A stretch of 64,000 nt of DNA. Origin: Streptomyces sp. CB01249. Its GTDB lineage: Bacteria > Actinomycetota > Actinomycetes > Streptomycetales > Streptomycetaceae. A program made the position numbers and the translations under genes. Below the pieces are notes generated by a model. That model was given only the letters and a program-made list of their open reading frames with translations. It was not told where the DNA came from and did not search any database. Positions 8,986 to 17,600 of the stretch are shown piece after piece. The stretch is from contig NZ_LISW01000002.1 in NCBI RefSeq assembly GCF_001905735.1, positions 573,125 to 637,124 on the forward strand, written 5' to 3'. Each line of letters begins with the position of its first letter. The first letter of the stretch is position 1.

Positions 8986-11874
8986 GTGGACGACTACGCG
9001 GGTCGGGTGCTCGCCGACCGCTACCGCCTTCCGCTGCCCCCGTCCGACGCGTACGAACTCGTGGAGACACGGGCCTTCGACACCTACAGCGGGCAGGAGG
9101 TCCTGGTCCGTCAGGTGCCGCTGCCCGAGATCGTGGACGCGGAGTTCGTGGAGGGCGACGGCCGGGCCTCCGCCGCCCCGCGCACCTCCAGGCGGCCCGC
9201 CGATCCGGCCGTGCGGCGCGCCATCGAGGCCGCCCAGGCGGCGGCCCAGGTGCCCGACCACCCGCGCCTGGACCAGGTCTTCGACGTGTTCGCGGAGGCG
9301 GGCTCGCTCTGGATAGTGAGCGAACTCGTGGCGTCCCGCCCGCTCGCCGCGCTGCTCGCGGAGCGCCCGCTGAATCCCTACCGGGCCGCCGAGATCGGCT
9401 CCGACGTGCTGACCGCGCTGCGCGTGCTGCACGCGCACGGCTGGACCCACCGCAACATCACCGTGCGCACGGTGCTCGTCTGCGACGACGGACGCGTCGT
9501 CCTCACCGGCCTCGCCGCCGGGGCCGCCGAGGAGGCGCTGTGCGGCTACAGCCCGGTGCCGAACCCCGACGACGAGGAGCCGGACGAGGAGGGCTTCGGC
9601 GGTCCCGCCGTCGAGACCGGCCCGACCGGCCCGTATGTGCCGCCCACCGGCATGCTGCCCGCCTCCCGGGGCCCGGCGGCGATAGAGCCCGGCCGCCCGT
9701 ACGACTCCGGGGAGGGCTACGCGGAGGCCCCGGCCGAGGAGCCCGCTGAAGACCACGCTGACGGCCCCGCCGACGGCCACGCGCCCCGGCCGGTGCCGCC
9801 CGCCGGGCTGCCCGTGCCCGCAGCCGGGGCGGACAGCGCGGCGCGCGCCCGGGCCGGTGCGATCGCCGCGTACCGCGCGGGCACCCGCGCCGCCGCCCGG
9901 CGGGAGGCACCGCCGGACCGGGACGCGTGGGCGCGGGACACCGCGCCATCGGGCCCCGGTGCGCCGGGCCGCCCCCGGGACGACGAGGCCGGGCCCTGGA
10001 GCGCCCTGCCGCCGGCCCGGGACGAGGCGTACGACGACGATGACGCGTACGGCGACGACGCGTACGGCGACGCCCCCGACCAGCCGCGTCCCGGTACCCC
10101 GCCGCGCCCCCGCCCCGAGCTGCCGCAGCTGCCCGGGGGCTGGGTGCGGGGCCCGGACGCGCCGGGGCCGTACGACGCCCCCCGCTACGACGACGAGGAG
10201 GACGACGAGGACGAGGACGACGGCCCGCCGCCCCGCCGCCTCCACCTCACCGGCACCTGGGACGACGGGCCCGCCGCCGGGCGCCCCGTGCCCGCGGGCG
10301 GCTCCCGCGAGGACGCGCTCCGCGCCGACGCCGCCCGCCGCGGCACGCACCCGGGCGCCCGCGCCGAACTGCCCCCGCCGGACCGGGACGCGGAGCGGCG
10401 GGGCCGCGGGCCGTACGCCCCCGAGGCGCGAGGCCGCGACCCCTACGACGCGTACGGCCCCGACGCCCCGGGCCCCGACGGCCCCTCCGGCCGCTGGGAC
10501 GACGAGGACCCCGAGGAGACCGGCGCGGCCGGGTACCGGGGCCCCGCCACCGCGCTCGCCGCCGAGCGGGCGCGGCAGGCGCGCATCGCCGTGGTCGGCG
10601 CGGTCACCGAGCGGTGGGCGCCCGAGCAGGCCGGACCGGTGCGCGGCAACTGGCAGCTGGCGCCGCCCATCGGGCCCGCCACCGACCTGTGGGCCCTCGG
10701 CGCGCTGCTCTTCCGCGCCGTCCAGGGGCACGCGCCCTACCCCGAGGACAGCGCGGCCGAGCTGGTCCAGATGGTGTGCGGCGAACCGCCCGCGTTCGCC
10801 GAGGAGTGCGGGCCGCTGCGCCCGGTCGTGGAGTCGCTGCTGCGGCAGGACCCCACCGAACGGCCCGACGTGGAGGAGCTGAGCGGCTGGCTGCGCTCCC
10901 TCGTACGGTCGGCGCCGGAGCCGGAGGCCGGGTTCGACGTCGTGCCGCTGCCCGCCGAGGACGCCACCCGGCTCCCCGTCGTCCGCAGGCGCGGCGAGCT
11001 CGTCCGCAAGCGGCGCTCCCGGCGCGGCGGAGGGACGCACGCCCGGCACCGGCAGAACCGGGACGCCGTGGACCGCACCGCCGTCACCCACCACGAGCCA
11101 CGCCTCAAGCCGCCCCGCGAGCCCCGTGCGCCCCGGGAACCCCGCGCGCTGCGGGACGGCGACCAGCCGCGCCGCCTCGGCCGGACGCTGCTCGTCCTCA
11201 TCATGCTGGCGCTCGTCGCGGCCATCGTGTACGCGGTGATGTTCATGCCCAAGTCCGGTGAGGAGGACGACAAGGGGGCCGGTCCCGCTCCTTCCCGTAC
11301 CGCGTCCGCACCCCCCGCCGCCACGACGCCCGCACCCACGACGGGCGCGTCGCGGAAGCCGTCCGCGTCCGCCTCCTCCGGGGCGCAGAAGCCGCAGACC
11401 AGCCGGTCCGCCGCCGCGCTCGCGCCCGGATACACCCTGCGCAAGGACGCCGAGGGCTTCGAGGTCGGGCTGCCCAAGGGCTGGCAGCGCAGCCCCGCCA
11501 ACGCGGAGCGTCAGATCCACTACGGCAGCGACGGGTTCAGCGTGCTCATCGTCCCCGGCCGCGACACCGCCAAGGCCAACGGCAGCGACCCGCTCGACTA
11601 CCAGCGGGACAAGGAGCCGGAGCTGAAGCCCTTCCGGGACTCCAGCTGGTCGACGGCGAGTGGCCTGCGGCGTACGGACGTCGGCCGACAGGCCATGGCC
11701 GAGGGCCAGTTCACCTGGCAGGACAGCAACGGCCGCGAGGTCTACGTCCGCAACCTCGTCATGCTCGTCGGCGGGCGGTACCACATCCTCCAGGTCATCG
11801 GCCCCGAGGACGAGCGCGACCGGATCACCGAGATCTACCAACAGGCCAGTCTTTCCTACCGTGTGACGGGCTGA
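8986..11874 (+). CDS. Transmembrane pseudokinase with large disordered insertion
   Basis: 962 residues from the GTG at 8986, which follows GGGGAGG with good spacing; the frame is open further upstream but without homology. The N-lobe lacks a glycine loop and the usual VAIK lysine position reads LVRQ. The catalytic loop is HRNITVRTVL (HRD Asp replaced by Asn) and DFG is replaced by TGL, so phosphotransfer is unlikely. Between the catalytic region and the C-lobe (from about residue 553, GNWQLAPPIGPATDLWALG) lies an insertion of about 365 residues, very rich in Asp, Pro, Glu, Arg and Gly. A basic stretch, one transmembrane helix (about 732-753, LVLIMLALVAAIVYAVMFM) and an extracellular domain ending the protein follow. 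Its tail resembles those of the flanking kinases, which suggests a heteromeric receptor. Confidence 0.85.
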   Translation: MDDYAGRVLADRYRLPLPPSDAYELVETRAFDTYSGQEVLVRQVPLPEIVDAEFVEGDGRASAAPRTSRRPADPAVRRAIEAAQAAAQVPDHPRLDQVFDVFAEAGSLWIVSELVASRPLAALLAERPLNPYRAAEIGSDVLTALRVLHAHGWTHRNITVRTVLVCDDGRVVLTGLAAGAAEEALCGYSPVPNPDDEEPDEEGFGGPAVETGPTGPYVPPTGMLPASRGPAAIEPGRPYDSGEGYAEAPAEEPAEDHADGPADGHAPRPVPPAGLPVPAAGADSAARARAGAIAAYRAGTRAAARREAPPDRDAWARDTAPSGPGAPGRPRDDEAGPWSALPPARDEAYDDDDAYGDDAYGDAPDQPRPGTPPRPRPELPQLPGGWVRGPDAPGPYDAPRYDDEEDDEDEDDGPPPRRLHLTGTWDDGPAAGRPVPAGGSREDALRADAARRGTHPGARAELPPPDRDAERRGRGPYAPEARGRDPYDAYGPDAPGPDGPSGRWDDEDPEETGAAGYRGPATALAAERARQARIAVVGAVTERWAPEQAGPVRGNWQLAPPIGPATDLWALGALLFRAVQGHAPYPEDSAAELVQMVCGEPPAFAEECGPLRPVVESLLRQDPTERPDVEELSGWLRSLVRSAPEPEAGFDVVPLPAEDATRLPVVRRRGELVRKRRSRRGGGTHARHRQNRDAVDRTAVTHHEPRLKPPREPRAPREPRALRDGDQPRRLGRTLLVLIMLALVAAIVYAVMFMPKSGEEDDKGAGPAPSRTASAPPAATTPAPTTGASRKPSASASSGAQKPQTSRSAAALAPGYTLRKDAEGFEVGLPKGWQRSPANAERQIHYGSDGFSVLIVPGRDTAKANGSDPLDYQRDKEPELKPFRDSSWSTASGLRRTDVGRQAMAEGQFTWQDSNGREVYVRNLVMLVGGRYHILQVIGPEDERDRITEIYQQASLSYRVTG

Positions 11875-11980
11875 AGCGCGGGATTCGCATCACAGTGCGG
11901 TCTCGTGGGCGATGCGAGGTTCCGTGGCCGCGCGTCCCCTCCGTAACCTGTCATCCGAAGCAACGGGGGCGGGGACACAG

Positions 11981-13618
11981 GTGGATCGTTCACAGGGCAC
12001 GGAAGCGGGGCTGTTGCTGGCCGGGAGGTACCGGCTGGGCGACGTCCTCGGACGCGGCGGCATGGGCAAGGTGTGGCGCGCCCACGACGAGGTGCTGCAC
12101 CGCACGGTCGCCGTCAAGGAGCTGACCGCCGGTCTCTACGTGGCCGAGTCGGACCGGATCGTGCTGCACCAGCGCACGCAGAAGGAGGCCCGCGCGGCCG
12201 CCCGGATCACCCACCCCGGCGTCGTCACCGTCCATGACGTGGTCGAGTACGACAACCGGCCGTGGATCGTCATGCAGTACGTGGACGGGCCGTCGCTCGC
12301 CGACCGGGCGAAGGAGTCCGGCGGCGAGATCGATCCCCGCGAGGCCGCCCGCATAGGGCTGCACGTGCTGGGCGCGCTGCGCGCCGCGCACGGGGCCGGG
12401 GTGCTGCACCGGGACGTGAAGCCGGGCAACGTACTGCTCGCCCGGGACGGCCGGGTCCTGCTCACCGACTTCGGGATCGCCGCGATCGAGGGCGACTCCA
12501 CCATCACCAGGACCGGTGAACTCGTGGGCTCCATCGACTATCTGGCGCCCGAGCGGGTACGCGGCGGCGACCCCGGCCCCGCCTCCGACCTCTGGTCCCT
12601 GGGCGCCACGCTGTACACGGCCGTCGAGGGGCGCTCGCCGTTCCGCCGGATGTCCCCCATATCGACCATGCAGGCCGTCGTCACCGAGGAACCGCCGCCG
12701 CCCGCCCGGGCCGGGGCGCTCGCCCCCGTGATCACCGCGCTGCTGCGTAAGGAGCCGGAGCACCGCCCGTCGGCCGCCGAGACCGAGCGGATGCTCCTGG
12801 AAGCCATGGAGGGCCGCGCGCCGAGGAGCGCCCAGGCGTTCGTCCCGACGCAGCAGGTCTCCGAGGAGATGCTGCGCGGGGGTACGGCGGTGCTGCCCCA
12901 CCCCGGCCCCGTCGTGCAGCCCGCCCCGGTCCCGGCCCCCGCCCCGGCCCCCCGCCGCAGCCGGTGGCGTACGAGGATCCTGGTCATCGCCCTGGCCGCG
13001 GTGATCGGCGGTGGCGCGGGGATCGCCGCGATGCTGTACGCGCACCGCACGGACGCGGCCGGCAGTACGGACGGCGGCACGAGCGCGCACGGCACCCGCA
13101 CCCCGGGGCCGGTCACGCCGAAGCCGACGCCCACGCCGAGCCCCTCGGGCACCGTGACGCAGGACGTGCCGGACGGCTGGCGGCGGGTGGTGGACCCGAC
13201 CGGGTTCAGCGTGCTGCTGCCGGAGGGCTGGGAGCGCAAGGTCACCGACAACAACATCGACTACACCCCCGACGACGGCGTGCACTACCTCCGGGTCAGC
13301 ACCGACCCGTCCCCCGACTTCGACCACCCGTACGACCACATGATCGGGCTGGAGAAGGGGCTGAGCGTCCGGCTGCCGGAGTACCACCGGATCGAGCTGA
13401 ACAGCAACGTCTATCGCGACTACACCGGTTCCATCTGGGAGTTCACCTGGACCGAGAAGAACGGCGAGGCGCGGCACGCGATCGACCAGATGTACTTCGA
13501 GAAGGACGGCGGTCCGGAGTACGCGCTCTACATGACGGGCCCGGCGGACGACTGGGACAACACCCGAGACCGGTTCAACGCGATCCTCCGCAGCTGGCGC
13601 CCTCCGGCCGAGCAGTAG
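11981..13618 (+). CDS. Transmembrane Ser/Thr protein kinase (PknB type)
   Basis: 545 residues from the GTG at 11981 (GGGGGCGGGG just upstream); an ATG 69 bases earlier is a weaker alternative. The kinase domain is intact: LGRGGMGKVW, VAVKEL, HRDVKPGNVLL, TDFGIA and APERVRGG, ending near residue 275. A linker ending in a Pro/Ala run leads to one transmembrane helix at about 331-352 (ILVIALAAVIGGGAGIAAML). A Thr/Pro spacer follows, then an extracellular domain (PTGFSVLLPEGWERKV to the end) similar to the tails of the two genes upstream. The three genes are closely spaced (about 200 and 105 bases apart) and co-oriented, so they probably arose by duplication and may form one signalling unit. Confidence 0.92.
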   Translation: MDRSQGTEAGLLLAGRYRLGDVLGRGGMGKVWRAHDEVLHRTVAVKELTAGLYVAESDRIVLHQRTQKEARAAARITHPGVVTVHDVVEYDNRPWIVMQYVDGPSLADRAKESGGEIDPREAARIGLHVLGALRAAHGAGVLHRDVKPGNVLLARDGRVLLTDFGIAAIEGDSTITRTGELVGSIDYLAPERVRGGDPGPASDLWSLGATLYTAVEGRSPFRRMSPISTMQAVVTEEPPPPARAGALAPVITALLRKEPEHRPSAAETERMLLEAMEGRAPRSAQAFVPTQQVSEEMLRGGTAVLPHPGPVVQPAPVPAPAPAPRRSRWRTRILVIALAAVIGGGAGIAAMLYAHRTDAAGSTDGGTSAHGTRTPGPVTPKPTPTPSPSGTVTQDVPDGWRRVVDPTGFSVLLPEGWERKVTDNNIDYTPDDGVHYLRVSTDPSPDFDHPYDHMIGLEKGLSVRLPEYHRIELNSNVYRDYTGSIWEFTWTEKNGEARHAIDQMYFEKDGGPEYALYMTGPADDWDNTRDRFNAILRSWRPPAEQ

Positions 13619-13784
13619 CCGCCGGGAAGTGACCTCCGAGTCGAGCAATAGCCCCTGATCAGGGCTTATGCCGCCAGTGATCACTGGCTGGGTCGACGGG
13701 GCTGTGGCGGGACTCCGGGAGAGACGGTGAAAAGGTGTTACCCACGGGTACCCAAAGCCTTCCCGCCGACGTACTCTCGCCCTC

Positions 13785-15413
13785 ATGACGGACTCGCAGG
13801 CCTCCACGTCCCCCGCCGCCGCCACGGCCGGCACCAACCCCGTGGCTGCCGCCCCCGCGGGCGTGCGCACGGCCGCCGATGTCGTGACGCCCGAGGTCGT
13901 CGCCCGGCTGACACGCGGCGTCACCGGCTCCGGCCGCACCGCCAACCACACGCCGTTCACCGGCGAGAAGCTGGCCGACCTGCCGGAGTCCACCCCCGAG
14001 GACGTGGCCACCGCCTTCGCGCACGCCCGCGCCGCCCAGCCCGCCTGGGCCGCCCTGCCGGTCCGCACCAGGGCCTCGGTGCTCCTGCGCTTCCACGACC
14101 TGCTCATGGACCGTCAGTCCGAGATCCTCGACCTCGTCCAGCTGGAGACCGGCAAGGCCCGCCTGCACGCCCACGAGGAGGTCCAGGCGGTCGCCGTCGC
14201 CGCCCGGCACTACGGCCGCAGGGCGGCCGCGTATCTGAAGCCGAAGCGGCACACCGGGGTCGTGCCGACGCTCACCAAGGTCACCGAGCTCCGTCAGCCG
14301 CGCGGTGTCGTCGGCCAGATCGCCCCCTGGAACTACCCGCTGGAGCTGTCCGTCGGCGACGCGCTGCCCGCCTTCGTCTCCGGCAACGCCGTGGTGATGA
14401 AGCCCGACACCGAGACCGCGCTCACCGCCCTGTGGGCCCGCGACCTGCTGATCGAGGCGGGGCTCCCGGCCGAGGTCTTCCAGGTCGTCCTGGGGGACGG
14501 ACCGGTCGTCGGCCCGGAGGTCGTCAAGCACGCCGACTACGTCTCGTTCACCGGCTCCACCCGCACCGGCCGCGAGGTCGCCCAGGGCGCGGCGGCCCGG
14601 CTCGTCGGCGTCTCGCTGGAGCTCGGCGGCAAGAACGCGATGTTGGTCCTGGCCGACGCCGACGTGGAGAAGGCCGCCGCCGGCGCCGTCCGCGCCTGCT
14701 TCTCCTCGGCCGGCCAGCTCTGCATCTCCATCGAGCGGCTGTACGTCCACGAGTCGGTCGCCGACGACTTCGTGGAGCGGTTCGCCGCCCGCACGAAGGC
14801 GATGCGGCTCGGCAGCTCGCTCGCGTACGGCGCCGACATGGGTTCGCTGGTCGGCGAACGGCAGCTGGAGACCGTCAGCCGGCATGTCGCCGAGGCCGTC
14901 GAGAAGGGCGCCAAGCTGGTCGCCGGCGGGGTCGCCCGCCCGGACATCGGCCCGCTCTTCTACGAGCCGACGATCCTGGACGGCGTCGAGGCGCCCATGG
15001 CCGTGTGCACCGAGGAGACCTTCGGCCCGGTCGTCTCGATCTACCGCTTCCGTGACGAGGACGAGGTCGTGGAGCTGGCCAACGCCACCCCGTACGGCCT
15101 GAACTCCAGTGTCTGGACCAAGGACTCGAAGCGCGGCCACCGCGTCGCCGCCCGGCTGCACACCGGCACCGTCAACATCAACGAGGGGTACGCCCCCGCG
15201 TACGGCAGCGTGCAGTCCCCGATGGGCGGCATGAAGGACTCCGGTCTCGGCCGGCGCCACGGCTCCGAGGGCATCCTCAAGTACACCGAGGCCCAGACCG
15301 TCGCCCAGCAGCGGCTGATCCCGCTCGCCCCGTCCTTCGGGATGGACGACGAGAAGTACGCCGCGTTCATGACCCGCAGCCTGAAGGCGATGAAGGCGTT
15401 CCGCCTGCGCTGA
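13785..15413 (+). CDS. Aldehyde dehydrogenase, succinate-semialdehyde dehydrogenase-like
   Basis: 542 residues. An NAD(P)-dependent aldehyde dehydrogenase with the expected motifs: GQIAPWNYPLEL (substrate channel), FTGSTRTGREV (cofactor loop), the general base Glu in LELGGKNAML, and the catalytic Cys at residue 313 in SAGQLCISIERL. The C-terminal EETFGPVVSIYRF and GMKDSGLGRRHGSEGI are also typical. The closest named class I recognise is succinate-semialdehyde dehydrogenase (NADP+), with betaine-aldehyde dehydrogenase as an alternative label. An N-terminal Ala/Pro extension of about 30 residues precedes the fold. The GMC oxidoreductase follows after 60 bases in the same direction, so the two may be co-transcribed and act on an alcohol-aldehyde-acid route (inferred). 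Confidence 0.9.
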   Translation: MTDSQASTSPAAATAGTNPVAAAPAGVRTAADVVTPEVVARLTRGVTGSGRTANHTPFTGEKLADLPESTPEDVATAFAHARAAQPAWAALPVRTRASVLLRFHDLLMDRQSEILDLVQLETGKARLHAHEEVQAVAVAARHYGRRAAAYLKPKRHTGVVPTLTKVTELRQPRGVVGQIAPWNYPLELSVGDALPAFVSGNAVVMKPDTETALTALWARDLLIEAGLPAEVFQVVLGDGPVVGPEVVKHADYVSFTGSTRTGREVAQGAAARLVGVSLELGGKNAMLVLADADVEKAAAGAVRACFSSAGQLCISIERLYVHESVADDFVERFAARTKAMRLGSSLAYGADMGSLVGERQLETVSRHVAEAVEKGAKLVAGGVARPDIGPLFYEPTILDGVEAPMAVCTEETFGPVVSIYRFRDEDEVVELANATPYGLNSSVWTKDSKRGHRVAARLHTGTVNINEGYAPAYGSVQSPMGGMKDSGLGRRHGSEGILKYTEAQTVAQQRLIPLAPSFGMDDEKYAAFMTRSLKAMKAFRLR

Positions 15414-15473
15414 GCCCCCCTTTTTTGGGAGCGCCCCCGCACCACTTCTGTCCTTTTCGTACCGAGGAGTGCC

Positions 15474-17312
15474 ATGTCCCAGGACAGCCCTGCCCAGAAT
15501 CAGGACCGGCCGGCCGGTGCGGCCGACGACGACGCCGCGTACGACTACGACGTGATCGTCGTCGGGTCCGGCTTCGGCGGTGCGGTCTCGGCGCTGCGGC
15601 TGACCGAGAAGGGGTACCGGGTCGGCGTCCTGGAGGCCGGGCGCCGCTTCACCCCGGGCACCCTGCCGAAGAACTCCTGGGACCTGAAGAACTACCTCTG
15701 GGCGCCCGCCCTCGGCCTCTTCGGCATCCAGCGCGTGCACCTGCTCGGCAAGGTGATGGTGCTGGCCGGTGCCGGGGTGGGCGGTGGCTCGCTGAACTAC
15801 GCCAACACGCTGTACGTGCCGCCCGCGCCGTTCTTCGAGGACCGGCAGTGGGCGCACATCACGGACTGGCAGGACGAGCTGAAGCCGTACTACGACCAGG
15901 CCAAGCGGATGCTCGGGGTCAGGCTCAACCCCACGACGACCCCCTCCGACGTGCACCTCAAGGCGACCGCCGAGGCCATGGGCGTCGGCGACACCTTCCA
16001 CCTCGCCCCGGTCGGCGTCTTCTTCGGCGACGGGGAGGACGCGGACGGCACCGCGCGCGCGAAGCCCGGCGGGACGGTCGCGGACCCGTACTTCGGCGGG
16101 GCGGGCCCGGCGCGCAAGGCGTGCACCGAGTGCGGCGAGTGCATGACCGGCTGCCGGCACGGCGCGAAGAACACCCTCAACGAGAACTACCTCCACCTCG
16201 CCGAGAAGGCCGGAGCGGTCATCCACCCCATGACCTCCGTCGTCGGCGTCACCGAGCACCCGGAGGGCGGCTACCGCGTCGCCACCGTGCCCACCGACCG
16301 CCGCCGGAAGGCGAAGCCCACGGCCCTGCGCGCCCGCAAGGTGGTCGTCGCGGCGGGCACGTACGGAACGCAGACCCTGCTGCACACGATGAAGGACAAG
16401 GGGCTGCTGCCCCGGCTCTCCGCGCGGCTCGGCGAGCTGACCCGTACCAACTCCGAGGGCCTGGTCGGCGCCCAGACCTCCGACCGGCGCTACCGCAAGA
16501 AGCACGGGACGAAGCCCGACTTCACCAAGGGCGTCGCCATCACCTCGTCCATCCACCCGGACGCCAACACCCACATCGAGCCCGTCCGCTACGGCAAGGG
16601 CTCCAACGCCATGGGCGGCATGACCATCGTCCAGGTCCCCTACAGCGCCCACCGGGTCCGCGCCTGGCTCGCCAACCTGGTCAAGCACCCCACGATCGCC
16701 GCCCGCTCGCTCTCCAACCGGCGCTGGTCGGAGCGCGTCATCATCGGGCTCGTCATGCAGTCGCTCGACAACTCCCTGACCGCCTACCGCAAGCCGAGCG
16801 GCATCGGCAAGGGCCTGCTCACCGCCCGCCAGGGCCACGGCGCGCCCAACCCCACGCAGATCGCCGAGGCGACGCAGAGCGCGACGCTGCTCGCCGAGGA
16901 GATCAACGGCTTCCCCGGGTCCAACATCGGCGAGCTGATGGGCACCCCGCTCACCGCCCACTTTCTCGGCGGCTGCCCGATCGGCGCCACCGCCGACGAG
17001 GGCGTCATCGACCCGTACCACCGGCTCTTCGGGCACCCGGGCATCTCGGTGGTCGACGGCTCCGCGGTCTCCGCGAACCTCGGCGTCAACCCGTCGCTGA
17101 CGATCACCGCCCAGGCGGAGCGCGCGATGTCGTTCTGGCCTAACAAGGGCGAGCCGGACCGGCGCCCGGCGCAGGGTGAGGCGTACGAGCGGCTGGCGGC
17201 GGTGGAGCCGCAGGCACCGGCGGTCCCGAAGGAGGCGTTCGGCGCGCTCAGGCTGCCGTTCCTGGGGATGCCGGCGGTGCCGCCGAAGGAGAAGGCGCCG
17301 GACAGGCCCTGA
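15474..17312 (+). CDS. GMC-family FAD oxidoreductase, cholesterol-oxidase-like
   Basis: 612 residues; the ATG follows a GAGGAG site. The FAD-binding motif DVIVVGSGFGGAVSALRL lies at about 24-41, followed by GAGVGGGSLNYANTLY, the GMC signature region. A Cys-rich loop CTECGECMTGCRHGAKNTL lies at about 220-238, and a GMC C-terminal part has FLGGCPIGATADEGVIDPYHRLFGHPGISVVDGS and NPSLTITAQAERA. The family includes cholesterol oxidases and other alcohol oxidases and dehydrogenases. The Cys-rich CxxCxxCxxxC block recalls members annotated as 4Fe-4S or metal-binding GMC enzymes. There is no signal peptide, so it is cytosolic. The substrate is unknown. A terminator follows. Confidence 0.88.
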   Translation: MSQDSPAQNQDRPAGAADDDAAYDYDVIVVGSGFGGAVSALRLTEKGYRVGVLEAGRRFTPGTLPKNSWDLKNYLWAPALGLFGIQRVHLLGKVMVLAGAGVGGGSLNYANTLYVPPAPFFEDRQWAHITDWQDELKPYYDQAKRMLGVRLNPTTTPSDVHLKATAEAMGVGDTFHLAPVGVFFGDGEDADGTARAKPGGTVADPYFGGAGPARKACTECGECMTGCRHGAKNTLNENYLHLAEKAGAVIHPMTSVVGVTEHPEGGYRVATVPTDRRRKAKPTALRARKVVVAAGTYGTQTLLHTMKDKGLLPRLSARLGELTRTNSEGLVGAQTSDRRYRKKHGTKPDFTKGVAITSSIHPDANTHIEPVRYGKGSNAMGGMTIVQVPYSAHRVRAWLANLVKHPTIAARSLSNRRWSERVIIGLVMQSLDNSLTAYRKPSGIGKGLLTARQGHGAPNPTQIAEATQSATLLAEEINGFPGSNIGELMGTPLTAHFLGGCPIGATADEGVIDPYHRLFGHPGISVVDGSAVSANLGVNPSLTITAQAERAMSFWPNKGEPDRRPAQGEAYERLAAVEPQAPAVPKEAFGALRLPFLGMPAVPPKEKAPDRP

Positions 17313-17330
17313 GGGCTCGGGAACAGCAGA

Positions 17331-17362
17331 AGGGGCTGCACCCCCCTCCCAGTGCAGCCCCT
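17331..17362 (+). terminator. Terminator after the GMC oxidoreductase
   Basis: Stem AGGGGCTGCAC / GTGCAGCCCCT with a short C-rich loop, 20 bases after the stop codon. Confidence 0.8.
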
Positions 17363-17600
17363 CACGCTGTAACCGGTCCGTCGTTCAACAACCGACAACC
17401 GGTGTTCCGCATGCATGACCTGCCGGACCCCCGGATGGTTGTCCTCGTACTGATGAAATCCTTATGTGAGGTGGATCACTCCGCTTCTCGTGCCCGATCC
17501 GTGATCTGATTTCGGGCAACTTTTCCCGGTGGCCCCCGGTCGTACCCCCTGTCGCCGCCCCAGCGGTCACACAGCTCCCGACGACCCCGAAGGCCCCGAG

